Below are positions 17,363-26,157 of a stretch of 64,000 nt of DNA, one piece after another. Each line of letters opens with the position of its first letter. The stretch's first letter is position 1. Under the pieces are notes generated by a model, which worked only from the letters and a program-made list of their open reading frames with translations, was not told where the DNA came from and did no database searches. A program made the position numbers and the translations under genes. Source of the stretch: Slackia faecicanis (GTDB lineage: Bacteria > Actinomycetota > Coriobacteriia > Coriobacteriales > Eggerthellaceae); contig NZ_QICB01000002.1 in NCBI RefSeq assembly GCF_003725295.1, forward strand, positions 248,001 through 312,000. Reading direction: 5' to 3'.

Positions 17363-19795
17363 CTAACCGCGCACCTCGGCCCCCGTAGCCGCGCAGGTCT
17401 TCTTGACCAAACGCTCGTGGGCCTTGTCGACCTCGTCGCTGGTCAACGTGCGGTCGGCCGCGCGATACGTCAGCGAATAGGCCATGGACTTCTTGCCGGC
17501 GCCCACGCGCTCTTCGTCGCGATAGACGTCGAACAGGCGCACGTCTTCCAGCAGCTTGCCGCCGGCGGAGCTCATGCACTGCATCAGCTTCTCATGCGTC
17601 ACGGACTCGTCCACTACGAACGCGGCATCGCGCTCGACCGCAGGGAATTGCGGCACATCCACGTAATCGCGGGCGGGACGGCAAGCGCGCTCGAGAGCGG
17701 CCATATCGAGCTCGAAGGCGACGACCGGCGCCGCCGCATCGAAGGCGGCCGCGGCGAGCGGATGGACCTCGCCGACCCAGCCGATCACGTCGCCGCCGGA
17801 AAGCATCTGGGCGGCGCGGCCGGGCTGCAGATGCGGAGCCTCGTCGGCGGAAAGGGCCTTGAAGCGCACCTTGGGCAGCGCCAGTTCGCGCGCGATGGAT
17901 TCGAGCACGCCCTTGCCGTCGAAGAAATCGAACGCGGCGGGAGCGTTGTTCCAGGCCGCGTCGCCCATGGCGCCGGCCAGAACGCCCGCGAGCTTGCGGC
18001 GCTCCTTGGGCTTCTGGGAACCCTCGTGCGCGAAGAACACCGTGCCCATCTCGTAGAGCTGGATGTTGCTCACGCCGCGGCTCTGGTTGTACGCCACGCT
18101 GCGCAGCAGGCCGGGCACGATCGTGCGGCGCATGCAGGACTGGTCGGCGTTCATCGGATTGATCAGCTCGGCGGCCTCGCCCAGGCCCTCTTCGCTCATG
18201 CGCAGCTTCGCGACGTCGTCGGCGGCGGCGAACGAATAGGTCATGGTCTCGTTCATGCCGCATGCCGACAGGGCGGCATGCAGCTTGGCGTCGACGGCCT
18301 GGCGCTGCGTACGCACTCCCAGACGGCCGCGGCCGGCGGGAAGCGTCGAGGGAATGCGGTCCATGCCATACAGGCGCAGCACCTCTTCGTACAGATCGAT
18401 CTCACGCTCGAGGTCGGGGCGGAACGTCGGAGCCTCGATCGCGAGCACGCCCTCGGCCTGCTCGGAGACGCCGCAGCCCAGGCGCGTCAGGCAGTCGACG
18501 ATGAAGTCGGCCGGGATGTCGGCGCCCATCATCTTCTGGAAGCGGTCGATGCGGAACGCCAATGCGCGCGAATCGTCGCTTTCACCGGGCCACACGTCCA
18601 CGAGGCCCTCGCACACCGTGCCGCCCGCGACCTCGGCGATCAGGCTCGCCGCGTAATCGGCGCGCGCATCGATGCCGTTGTCGTCGACGCGGCGCTCGTA
18701 GCGCAGCGAAGACTCGCTGATCAGGCCCAGATTGCGGCTCGTGCGGCTCGTGCGGCCCGATTCGAACGCGGCCGTCTCGAGCAGGACGTTCACCGTAGCG
18801 TCGGTGACCTCGGAATCGAGGCCGCCCATGACGCCCGCGAGCGCCACCGCGCGCTTCGGCGTGGCGATGACGGTCATGTCGGACGTGAGCTCGCGTTCTT
18901 CGCCGTCGAGCGTGACGAACTTCTCGCCATCCTGCGCGGCGCGCACCAGGATGCGGGCCTTGCCGTCTTCTAGGTCGAGCGTATCGAAGTCGAACGTGTG
19001 CAGCGGCTGGCCCAACTCGAAGAGCACGTAGTTGGTCACGTCCACGATATTGTTCACGGAACGCTGGCCGATGGCGGTCAGGCGCTCGACGAGCCACTCG
19101 GGACTCGGGCCCACCTTGACGTCCTTGATCAGACGCGCGGTGTAGCGCAGGCAGCGCTCGGCTTCGACGATTTCGACGCTCACCGCGTCGGCCGTCTTAT
19201 CGCCCGTCTCTTCCAGCTCGGCGGTCGGCTCGCACCAATCGCGGCCGTACATGGCGCCCACCTCGCGCGCGAAGCCCACCATGGACAGGCAGTCCGGACG
19301 GTTGGGCGTGATTTCCAGGTCGAGCACCGTGTCGGTGAGGCCCAGGTAGTCGGCGATCGGCGTGCCCACGACGGCATCCTCAGGCAGGACCCAGATGCCT
19401 TCGTGCTCGGTGCCGAGACCCAGCTCGCGCTTGGAGCAGCACATGCCGCAGCTCACCACGCCGCGCAGCTTGGATTTCTTGATCTTGAAATCGCCCGGCA
19501 GCACCGCGCCCACGGTGGCCACGGGAACCTTGATGCCCTGGGCGATGTTGGGGGCGCCGCACACGATTTGGATGGGCTCTTCGCCGCCCACGTTCACCGT
19601 GACCACATGCATGTGGTCGCTATCGGGGTGGTCTTCGCACGTCTCGACATGGCCCACGACCACGCCGTCGAACGCGGCGCCGAGCGTTTCGACGCCCTCG
19701 ACGCCCGTGCCCGTCAGATCCAGGCGGTCGCAGAATTCCTTGATGTCACCGGGCACGTCCACGTAGTCGGACAGCCACTTCAGAGAAACCTTCAT
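17363..19795 (-). CDS. pheT: Phenylalanine-tRNA ligase beta subunit
   Basis: An 810-residue subunit of the (alpha-beta)2 synthetase. Domain order fits the full-length bacterial form: an OB-fold tRNA-binding domain (about 40-150, with HMHVVTVNVGGEEPIQIVCGAPN), B3/4 editing domain (about 210-370), B5, a catalytic-like core, and a C-terminal ferredoxin-fold anticodon-binding domain (about 715-810, with VPQFPAVERDAAFVVDESV). It binds tRNA-Phe and clears mischarged tyrosine. The gene follows pheS after 23 bases and depends on the pheS T-box leader. Confidence 0.97.
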   Translation of the reverse strand: MKVSLKWLSDYVDVPGDIKEFCDRLDLTGTGVEGVETLGAAFDGVVVGHVETCEDHPDSDHMHVVTVNVGGEEPIQIVCGAPNIAQGIKVPVATVGAVLPGDFKIKKSKLRGVVSCGMCCSKRELGLGTEHEGIWVLPEDAVVGTPIADYLGLTDTVLDLEITPNRPDCLSMVGFAREVGAMYGRDWCEPTAELEETGDKTADAVSVEIVEAERCLRYTARLIKDVKVGPSPEWLVERLTAIGQRSVNNIVDVTNYVLFELGQPLHTFDFDTLDLEDGKARILVRAAQDGEKFVTLDGEERELTSDMTVIATPKRAVALAGVMGGLDSEVTDATVNVLLETAAFESGRTSRTSRNLGLISESSLRYERRVDDNGIDARADYAASLIAEVAGGTVCEGLVDVWPGESDDSRALAFRIDRFQKMMGADIPADFIVDCLTRLGCGVSEQAEGVLAIEAPTFRPDLEREIDLYEEVLRLYGMDRIPSTLPAGRGRLGVRTQRQAVDAKLHAALSACGMNETMTYSFAAADDVAKLRMSEEGLGEAAELINPMNADQSCMRRTIVPGLLRSVAYNQSRGVSNIQLYEMGTVFFAHEGSQKPKERRKLAGVLAGAMGDAAWNNAPAAFDFFDGKGVLESIARELALPKVRFKALSADEAPHLQPGRAAQMLSGGDVIGWVGEVHPLAAAAFDAAAPVVAFELDMAALERACRPARDYVDVPQFPAVERDAAFVVDESVTHEKLMQCMSSAGGKLLEDVRLFDVYRDEERVGAGKKSMAYSLTYRAADRTLTSDEVDKAHERLVKKTCAATGAEVRG

Positions 19796-19818
19796 ATCGT
19801 GATCTTTCCCTTCGAAAC

Positions 19819-20901
19819 CTAGAACTGACGCAGGAAGCGCATATCGCCTTCGAGAAGCATGCGCAGGTCAGGCACGTTGTATTTCAGGCAGGCGATGCGC
19901 TCGACGCCCATGCCGAACGCGAAGCCGGAATACTTTTCGGGATCGATGCCCACGAAACCGTAGACGTTGGGGTCGACCATGCCGCAGCCCAAGATCTCGA
20001 GCCAGCCGGTGCCTTTGCACATGCGGCAGCGCTCGCCGTTGTGCAGATGGCCCGTGCCGCCGCACACGCCGCAGCTGACGTCGGCTTCGGCGGAAGGCTC
20101 GGTGAACGGGAAGTAATGCGCGCGGAAACGCGTCTTGCGGTCTTCGCCGAACATCTGCTTGCAGAAGTACTCGAGCGTGCCCTTCAGGTCGCCGAAGGTG
20201 ATGCCCTCGTCGACGACCAGGCCTTCCACCTGGTGGAACTGCGGAAGGTGGCTGGGGTCGGCCACGTCGCGGCGATACACCTTGCCCGGCGCGATGATAT
20301 AGATCGGCGGTTTCTGGTCTTCCATGGTGTGCACCTGCACGCCCGACGTCTGGGTGCGCAGCAAGACCTTCGACTCGCCGCGAACCGCCGCATGGTCGCC
20401 CGAGCGGTCGACCATGTAGAAGGTGTCCTGCATGCCGCGGGACGGGTGGTCTTCAGGAGCGTTGAGCGCCTGGAAGTTGTAATAGTCGGTCTCGACCTCG
20501 GGGCCCTGGGCCACCGAATAGCCCATGCCCAAGAAGATGTCGGAGATTTCATCGATGATGCCGCTGATCAGATGGCGCGTGCCCATCTGCTGCACGCGGC
20601 CGGGAAGCGTGACGTCCACGGCCTCGGCGTCCATCTTGGCCAGAAGCTCGGCCTGCGAGAGCTCGGCCTTGCGGGCCTCGAGCGCCGTCTCGACGGCATT
20701 GCGCACCTCGTTGGCGGTCTTGCCCACCGTGGCGCGATCCTCGGGAGCGAGCTGTCCCATGCCGCGCAGATAGCCCGTCAGCGTGCCCTTCTTGCCCAGC
20801 ACGCCGACGCGCACGCTCTCGAGCGCGGCCGTGTCGCCGGCCTGCGCGATCTGCTCGAGCGTCGCGGCCTTCAAATCGATAAGTTCGTCGATTATCGCCA
20901 T
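19819..20901 (-). CDS. pheS: Phenylalanine-tRNA ligase alpha subunit
   Basis: A 360-residue class II catalytic subunit that charges tRNA-Phe. An N-terminal coiled coil (about 1-85) precedes the catalytic core. Motif 2 (LLRTQTSGVQVHTM, then APGKVYRRD), RFRAHYFPFTEPSAEADV and the motif 3 region (FGMGVERIACLKY) are all visible. A two-pair cysteine segment, CGVC to CRMCKGTGWLEILGCGM, carries a short insert (HLHNGER) between the pairs. ATG 20901 follows a GAAGGTGAC site; the open frame continues upstream into leader RNA. Transcription is controlled by the T-box upstream. Confidence 0.97.
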   Translation of the reverse strand: MAIIDELIDLKAATLEQIAQAGDTAALESVRVGVLGKKGTLTGYLRGMGQLAPEDRATVGKTANEVRNAVETALEARKAELSQAELLAKMDAEAVDVTLPGRVQQMGTRHLISGIIDEISDIFLGMGYSVAQGPEVETDYYNFQALNAPEDHPSRGMQDTFYMVDRSGDHAAVRGESKVLLRTQTSGVQVHTMEDQKPPIYIIAPGKVYRRDVADPSHLPQFHQVEGLVVDEGITFGDLKGTLEYFCKQMFGEDRKTRFRAHYFPFTEPSAEADVSCGVCGGTGHLHNGERCRMCKGTGWLEILGCGMVDPNVYGFVGIDPEKYSGFAFGMGVERIACLKYNVPDLRMLLEGDMRFLRQF

Positions 20902-20979
20902 GTCACCTTCGCCTTTCCTTCGAACGGGCCCTTGCCCGGGGTTCACGTGCCTTGCTGCCGGCGTAAAACCCCGACAACG

Positions 20980-21395
20980 AAAAAAGCCTTCTTCCATCCC
21001 GGCGCATCCGTGATGCGCATCCAAGGACGAAAGAAGGCTTTCGCGGTACCACCTTGGTTGACGGCCGCGCGACGCGATCGATTCCGCGCACGACGCGCCT
21101 CGGTCGGACGCATCGAAACGCTATCGGTTCCGCGTGCGGGCTGCCGCCCACTCGTTCGCTCTGTGACGGGAGCACCCGGCAACGCCTACTGAGCATCCGT
21201 GCCGCCGCGCGACACCGGCGGCGCATGCCGCGCGATGCCGCAAGACCGCGCACCCCGCGTTCAGCCTTGCTGCTCGGAAGGGAATCGGTGAGCGCTTCGC
21301 CGGGCTCTTCCAGCCTAGGAGCCCTTCTCTGACGGCTTCGCCTGCGCACCGCTGTCTTCGTCGACGCATTTCGTATCGAGAAACGATACAAGGCG
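20980..21395 (-). promoter_or_regulatory. T-box leader (tRNA-Phe-sensing) of pheST
   Basis: On the minus strand, 21058-21042 reads AACCAAGGTGGTACCGCG, the conserved T-box that pairs with the uncharged tRNA acceptor end. Just downstream is the terminator: about 11 bp pairing 21031-21041 with 20983-20993, followed by TTTTTTCG, with a smaller GCGCAT/ATGCGC hairpin inside it. Upstream about 300 bases hold Stem I-like elements, including an apical GGGCTC/GAGCCC hairpin with a GGAAG-type loop. Candidate Phe (UUC) specifier triplets lie at 21284-21282 and 21279-21277; I cannot choose between them without folding. Uncharged tRNA-Phe should favour read-through into pheS. Confidence 0.9.
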
Positions 21396-21397
21396 GG

Positions 21398-21403
21398 ATT
21401 ATA
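21398..21403 (-). promoter_or_regulatory. -10 element of the pheST T-box promoter
   Basis: A perfect TATAAT on the minus strand lies directly upstream of the leader. No convincing -35 hexamer is seen at 17 bases. The rest of the gap to 21579 shows no gene. Confidence 0.6.
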
Positions 21404-21579
21404 TCGCAAGTGCCCGCGCGCCATGAAGCGAATCAAGCACTCGCGCGCGTCCTGCACCGAAAAAGCGCGGCGGACGGGATGAAAGAAACGCACCGGCAAA
21501 GAAACGCCGCCTGCAGCGCGCGGCATTGTATGATGCCGAATAGACGCCATACGAACCGATGCATCCACGGAGGACCGAC

Positions 21580-22212
21580 ATGCAGCAGCCCATCGACCCC
21601 ACGAACCCGCAGCCCGAGCCGGCGCAGCCCGTGACGCCGCAAGCGCAATCCGAACCGGCGCAGCCCGCGCCGCAGACGCCCCTGACGCAAGCCGCGCCTT
21701 CTTCGCCGCAGCCGGCTGCGCAGCCTGCGCCGCAGCCCAAGGCCGCGCAGCCCGCGCCCGCCGCCTACGAGCCGGCGCAGCCCGCATGCCCGGCACAGCC
21801 CGTGCCGCAGCAGACGACGTGGCAGCAGCCGTATTCGCCTGCGCAAGAGATTCCCTATGCCCCGGCGCCGCAGGACCCGTACCAGGCCTCCCGGCAGCCC
21901 TATCAGCAGCAGCCGTATCAACAGCCCCACCAGCAGCCGCCGTATCCGCAGCAGGCCGCCTTCGCCGCGTCCTACCCGATGAGCGACTACGACCGCACGC
22001 TGCGCATGATCGCCTTCATCCTGAACATGGTTTCGTTGGCGGTGTCGGCCATCCTGATCGTTCCGCTGGCGTGGATGATCCCCATGTGCATCACGTCGTG
22101 GCGCATCTACAAGGGCACCAGGCCCAACACCGTCGCCTTCGGCGTATGCACGCTCATCTTCTTGTCGCTGTTCGGCGGCATCCTGCTGCTTCTTTCCAAA
22201 AAAGACCGCTAA
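21580..22212 (+). CDS. Hypothetical Pro/Gln/Ala-rich protein with two C-terminal membrane helices
   Basis: A 210-residue protein. Residues 1-130 are disordered and dominated by Pro, Gln and Ala (repeats such as PAQPA and QQPYQQP). The C-terminus has two membrane helices (about 140-165 and 185-203) separated by a short loop with WRIYKGTRPN, and ends KKDR. This resembles small two-helix membrane proteins with cytosolic proline-rich leaders found in actinobacteria; no function is known. GGAGGA before ATG 21580 decides the start. It lies 33 bases upstream of the Nudix gene, so the two are probably co-transcribed. Confidence 0.75.
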   Translation: MQQPIDPTNPQPEPAQPVTPQAQSEPAQPAPQTPLTQAAPSSPQPAAQPAPQPKAAQPAPAAYEPAQPACPAQPVPQQTTWQQPYSPAQEIPYAPAPQDPYQASRQPYQQQPYQQPHQQPPYPQQAAFAASYPMSDYDRTLRMIAFILNMVSLAVSAILIVPLAWMIPMCITSWRIYKGTRPNTVAFGVCTLIFLSLFGGILLLLSKKDR

Positions 22213-22245
22213 GCCGGACGGCCCGCACGCCGCAAGGAGGACGCC

Positions 22246-22833
22246 ATGGGAATCCACGAAGACATCGCGGCCTACACGCCGTTCAACGAGCAGGAGGCGG
22301 CGGACAAGCGCACGATGCTCGCCGCGCTCGAACACGACCCCTTCTGCTTCGACCGCCGGTCGCAGGCGCATTTCACCTGCTCGGTCTGGACCGTCGACGA
22401 AGCCATGGAACAGACGCTTTTCGTCTACCATGACATCTACGATTCGTGGTCGTGGGTCGGCGGGCACGCCGACGGCGAACGCGACCTGGCGGTCGTAGCC
22501 CTGCGCGAACTCGAAGAGGAGACGGGCGTGGCCGGCGCACGCCTTGCGCTCTGCGAAGAAAGCGGCATCCTTTCGCTGGAAACGCTCACCGTGGACGGCC
22601 ACGAGAAGCGCGGCGCCTATGTGAGCTCGCACCTGCATCTCAACGTGACCTATCTGGCCGTGGCCGACCCGCGCGAGCCGCTGCGCTGCGCGCCCGGGGA
22701 AAACAGCGCCGTGGCCTGGATGCCGATGCAGGAGGCGATCGCGCGCTCCACCGAGCCCTGGATCCGCGAGCGCATCTACCGCAAGATCGCGGCGAAGCTC
22801 GACGCCCTGCGACGAAACGGGCGGCTGCCGTAA
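22246..22833 (+). CDS. Nudix hydrolase
   Basis: A 195-residue hydrolase for nucleoside-diphosphate-linked substrates. The Nudix box is complete: GHADGERDLAVVALRELEEE followed by TGV, at about residues 74-96, matching Gx5Ex7REUxEExGU. The N-terminal 60 residues are typical of cytosolic Nudix proteins of the MutT/ADP-ribose type; the substrate cannot be told. AAGGAGG precedes the ATG. The last codons and the stop lie inside the first copy of a short local duplication (22827-22860). Confidence 0.9.
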   Translation: MGIHEDIAAYTPFNEQEAADKRTMLAALEHDPFCFDRRSQAHFTCSVWTVDEAMEQTLFVYHDIYDSWSWVGGHADGERDLAVVALRELEEETGVAGARLALCEESGILSLETLTVDGHEKRGAYVSSHLHLNVTYLAVADPREPLRCAPGENSAVAWMPMQEAIARSTEPWIRERIYRKIAAKLDALRRNGRLP

Positions 22834-22924
22834 GCCGCCCCGTGCGGCGCAGGCGTAGCCCCAGGCCGTCGACGAAGTTGGTCGCGGCGCGGCCGTAAGC
22901 CGGCCCATCGGCGCAGGCGTAGCC
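22827..22924. repeat. Near-perfect 33-34-bp direct repeat, period 65
   Basis: 22827-22860 and 22892-22924 share GCCGTAAGCC at one end and GGCGCAGGCGTAGCC at the other, with small differences between. The first copy includes the Nudix stop codon. It looks like a local tandem duplication. Confidence 0.7.
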
Positions 22925-23040
22925 TGGGATGAGTTTCGGATGCCCGCGAACTGCAGGCAGCGAACGGCCCTGCGCGACACGCTTTTTCGAAACCCGACCC
23001 GCCTCCCCCCGCCGGCGCGCGACGAGTCCCCGAAACGCAA

Positions 23041-23068
23041 AAAGCCCGCCTCTTGCGAGACGGGCTTT
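23041..23068 (-). terminator. Terminator of rpmE
   Basis: An AGCCCGCCTC/GAGACGGGCT stem (one mismatch) has a TTGC loop. On the minus strand it is followed by a T-rich run. Confidence 0.8.
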
Positions 23069-23090
23069 GCTTTACGCGGTGTATGCGCCG

Positions 23091-23525
23091 TTATTCGGCA
23101 GCATTCTCCTCGGCGGGAGCCTCAGCGGCCTCCTCGGCAGGAGCGGCAGCCTCTTCGGCAGCAGCCTTAGCGGCAGCGGCCTCGGCCTTCTTGGCGTACT
23201 CGGCGGCACGGGCGGCCTTCTCGGCAGCCTTGGCCTCGCGCTCGGCCTTCTTCTTGGCCTCGAGCTCGGCAGCGGCAGCAGCCTTGGCAGCCTTCTTGGC
23301 GGCCTCGCGCTCGGCGACGGCAGCGGAAGCGGAACCGAACTTGTCAGCGAAGCGCTGGACGCGTCCGCCGGTGTCGATCAGCTTCTGGGTGCCGGTGAAG
23401 AACGGATGGCACGCGTTGCAGATGTCGATCTTCAGCTCGGGCTTGGTGGAGCGGGTAACGAAGGTGTTACCGCAGGTGCACTTGACGGTGCAATCCATGT
23501 ATTCGGGATGGATACCCTGCTTCAT
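23091..23525 (-). CDS. rpmE: 50S ribosomal protein L31 with an Ala/Lys/Glu-rich extension
   Basis: A 144-residue protein. Residues 1-68 are a standard L31: MKQGIHPEY, the zinc-type cysteines in CTCGNTF and [12 protein letters not shown], then the [11 protein letters not shown] end. The extra 75 residues are a low-complexity helix-forming tail of Ala, Lys and Glu ([20 protein letters not shown] and similar) that turns acidic at the end. Normal L31 is about 70 residues. The four cysteines mark the Zn-binding form. AAAAGGAG precedes the ATG. The reading frame and codon usage continue smoothly through the tail, so it is not a frameshift artefact. Confidence 0.95.
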   Translation of the reverse strand: MKQGIHPEYMDCTVKCTCGNTFVTRSTKPELKIDICNACHPFFTGTQKLIDTGGRVQRFADKFGSASAAVAEREAAKKAAKAAAAAELEAKKKAEREAKAAEKAARAAEYAKKAEAAAAKAAAEEAAAPAEEAAEAPAEENAAE

Positions 23526-23800
23526 GTTGGTTTCTCCTTTTCAGGCGCCTTGGTTTCCGACCAAGACTAGACAGCCTTGGCATCTTATCACACAAGGTCG
23601 CGCCGATGGAAGGATCGTTTATGGAGATTCGCCGATCGCGCAGCATTCATGCAGGCGGCGCGGCGCGGCGCACGCCGTCGCCCAAATGGACTAGAATACC
23701 GATATCGACGAGGGCCTGCGCCGACGCGGGCGCTCGTATCGCAGGCGCCCCATCCGCATGCGGGCGAAACGCGCTTCGCGCGACCGACGAAAGGACGGCC

Positions 23801-24019
23801 ATGGCCACCATCGATACCATCAAAGACATCCTGAACGAAAAGCTCGACATCGACCCTGCCGACGTGACGGGCGAGTCAACCTTCGAATCCCTCAACGTCG
23901 ACTCCCTCGACATGGTCGAGCTGGTATGCGAGCTCGAGGACCGCTGCGACATCGATTTCGGCGAGCCCGAGGGCCTTTCCACCATCGACGAGCTCGTCGC
24001 CTACGTCGACAGCCTCTAG
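23801..24019 (+). CDS. acpP: Acyl carrier protein
   Basis: A 72-residue acidic four-helix carrier. The phosphopantetheine site is Ser35 in the motif LNVDSLDMVEL. It is slightly shorter than E. coli AcpP (78). ATG 23801 follows AAAGGACG; the open frame upstream is not plausible protein. It stands alone, with no fab or synthase gene nearby, and ends in a strong hairpin. Its role in general fatty-acid synthesis is inferred; a specialised carrier cannot be excluded. Confidence 0.9.
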   Translation: MATIDTIKDILNEKLDIDPADVTGESTFESLNVDSLDMVELVCELEDRCDIDFGEPEGLSTIDELVAYVDSL

Positions 24020-24032
24020 ACCGAACGAACCC

Positions 24033-24062
24033 CGAAACGCCCGCCGATGCGCGGGCGTTTCG
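24033..24062 (+). terminator. Terminator of acpP
   Basis: A 12-bp perfect stem (CGAAACGCCCGC with its complement at 24051-24062) has a six-base loop. There is no strong T tract beyond the stem. Confidence 0.7.
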
Positions 24063-24188
24063 TATGCCCGGACGCCTGCGCACGCGAGCGCCGGGGCGAT
24101 CACGACAGACGCGGATGCGCGCCCAGCGCCGCGCCGATCCGACGAACCGACGCGCATGAGGCCCCGCCCCATGCCAGAAAGGCACCCC

Positions 24189-25361
24189 ATGGATATCAAG
24201 CAACACGCGCTCGAAGCGCACGAGAACTGGCACGGCAAGATCGAAGTGGTCAGCCGCGCCTCCATCGAAAACGCCGCCGACCTCGCCGTGGCCTACACCC
24301 CGGGCGTCGCGGAGCCGTGCCTTGCCATCGCCGACGACGTCGACCTTTCCTACACCTACACGCGACGCGGCAACCTGGTGGCCGTGGTCACCGACGGAAG
24401 CGCCGTGCTCGGCCTGGGCAACATCGGCCCCGAAGCCGGCATGCCGGTCATGGAGGGCAAGTGCGCCCTGTTCAAGGAGTTCGCCGACGTGGACGCGTTC
24501 CCCCTTTGCGTACGCACGCAGGACGTCGACGAAATCGTACGCACCGTTTCGCTTCTCGCCGGCAGCTTCGGCGGCATCAACCTCGAAGACATCGCCGCGC
24601 CGCGCTGCTTCGAAATCGAGGCGAAGCTCAAGGAATGCTGCGATATCCCGGTGTTTCACGACGACCAGCACGGCACCGCCGTGGTCACCAGCGCCGCGCT
24701 GATCAACGCCTGCAAGCTCGCCGGCCGCTCCTTCGAAGACACCCGCGTGGTGTTCTCGGGCGCGGGCGCTGCAGGCATCTCGATCGCGAAGCTCTTGCTG
24801 CGCCTGGGCGTGCGCGACATCGTGATGTGCGACATCGACGGCATCCTGTGCGAAGGCGACCCGTCGCTTAACGCCGCGCATGCCGATATCGCCGCGCTCA
24901 CCAACCCGCGCCGCCTGACCGGCACCCTTTCCGACGCGCTCGAGGGCGCGGACGCCTTCATCGGCGTCTCTGCGCCGCGCGTCATGTCGCAGGACATGGT
25001 GCGCCTCATGGCCGACGATCCGATTGTCTTCGCCATGGCCAACCCCGTGCCCGAAATCATGCCCGACGAGGCGATCGCCGCGGGCGCGGCCGTAGCCGCC
25101 ACCGGCCGCTCGGACTTCCCCAACCAGATCAACAACGTGCTGGCCTTCCCCGGCATCTTCCGCGGCGCGCTCGACGTGCGCGCCCGCGATATCGACGACG
25201 ACATGATGGTGGCCGCCGCCCATGCCATCGCCGACCTGGTGGACGACGAGCATCGCCGCGCCGACTACATCATCCCCGACGCGTTCGACCGCCGCGTCGT
25301 GCCCGCCGTGGCGCAGGCCGTGGCCGAAGCCGCGCGCAACGCAGGCCTCGCGCGCGCCTAA
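24189..25361 (+). CDS. Malic enzyme (oxaloacetate-decarboxylating malate dehydrogenase)
   Basis: A 390-residue small-form malic enzyme that converts malate to pyruvate and CO2 with reduction of NAD(P)+. Family motifs are [10 protein letters not shown] (about 36-45), [20 protein letters not shown], the metal site FHDDQHGTA (about 155-165), and the nucleotide fold [21 protein letters not shown]. It lacks the C-terminal phosphotransacetylase-like domain of long MaeB. NAD versus NADP use is not certain. ATG 24189 is preceded by GAAAGG; two upstream in-frame ATGs lack as good a site. A bidirectional hairpin separates it from mscL. Confidence 0.93.
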   Translation: MDIKQHALEAHENWHGKIEVVSRASIENAADLAVAYTPGVAEPCLAIADDVDLSYTYTRRGNLVAVVTDGSAVLGLGNIGPEAGMPVMEGKCALFKEFADVDAFPLCVRTQDVDEIVRTVSLLAGSFGGINLEDIAAPRCFEIEAKLKECCDIPVFHDDQHGTAVVTSAALINACKLAGRSFEDTRVVFSGAGAAGISIAKLLLRLGVRDIVMCDIDGILCEGDPSLNAAHADIAALTNPRRLTGTLSDALEGADAFIGVSAPRVMSQDMVRLMADDPIVFAMANPVPEIMPDEAIAAGAAVAATGRSDFPNQINNVLAFPGIFRGALDVRARDIDDDMMVAAAHAIADLVDDEHRRADYIIPDAFDRRVVPAVAQAVAEAARNAGLARA

Positions 25362-25383
25362 CGCGAACGCGGCCGCACGCATG

Positions 25384-25423
25384 AAAGACGCCCACTCGAG
25401 TCGATGCTCGAGCGGGCGTCTTC
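25384..25423. terminator. Bidirectional terminator between malic enzyme and mscL
   Basis: AAGACGCCC-A-CTCGAG pairs with CTCGAG-C-GGGCGTCTT around a six-base loop, between two convergent genes. Confidence 0.8.
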
Positions 25424-25456
25424 GTATATACGGATGTCGGCGATGCGATACGGCTC

Positions 25457-25882
25457 CTAAACCCGCTGCTTCGCGGCCAGCAGATCGCGGATCTCGCGCA
25501 GGTAGTCTTCCGCAGTCGGCTCGGGCTCGACGGCTTCTTCTTCGGATTCCTTCTTGGACAGCGCCTCGGCGCGAGCGCGGGCCCCATTGGCGGCCTTCAC
25601 CACGATGAACAGCACGAATCCCGTGATGAGGAACGTGATGATGGAACTAATCACGGTGCCGAACTTGAACGTCGAACCCGCGATCGTCACGTCGAGGACC
25701 GACAGCATGCCCGCAAGGTCTCCCCCGCCCGATAGAAGGCCGACCACCATGCCGATGAGCGGCGTGATCAAGCCGTCGACCATACCCGTGACGATGGCTG
25801 TGAACGCGCCGCCGATCACGACGCCGACGGCAAGGTCGAGCACGTTTCCGCGCATGATGAATTCCTTGAACTCCTTGATCAC
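25457..25882 (-). CDS. mscL: Large-conductance mechanosensitive channel MscL
   Basis: A 141-residue channel that opens under high membrane tension to release osmolytes. It begins VIKEFKEFIMRGNVLDLAVG, the family signature, with the first gating helix running to about residue 45. The second helix is at about 70-95 (SSIITFLITGFVLFIVVKAAN). An acidic linker (KKESEEEAVEPEPTAEDY) leads to the C-terminal bundle helix, which carries LREIRDLL. GTG 25882 with AAAGGAGAACGCT upstream is the only start that gives the family N-terminus. Confidence 0.95.
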   Translation of the reverse strand: MIKEFKEFIMRGNVLDLAVGVVIGGAFTAIVTGMVDGLITPLIGMVVGLLSGGGDLAGMLSVLDVTIAGSTFKFGTVISSIITFLITGFVLFIVVKAANGARARAEALSKKESEEEAVEPEPTAEDYLREIRDLLAAKQRV

Positions 25883-26078
25883 AGCGTTCTCCTTTACACC
25901 ATCGGCGACCCGACGGCCGCGACCGAAACGAGACGGCGCAGGCACGCTTCCGCGCCGTCTCGCAGAGCATACCGGAGAGCACGCGCGACGTAAGAGTGCG
26001 CAGTTCGGATGCGAGCGCACACGCCGCAGCCTCGAACCCGCGAGCGGCGGGCTCGTGCGGCGGATGACGCCGAGAAAC

Positions 26079-26107
26079 GAAAAAGCCGCCCGAAAAACCC
26101 GGGCGGC
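26079..26107 (-). terminator. Terminator of tal-rho
   Basis: A GCCGCCCG/CGGGCGGC stem with a seven-base loop is followed on the minus strand by TTTTTCG. Confidence 0.88.
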
Positions 26108-26157
26108 CCGTACGAACGATATCGCGAAAGCGAAGCGCCTCGGCGCCTCATACGATG

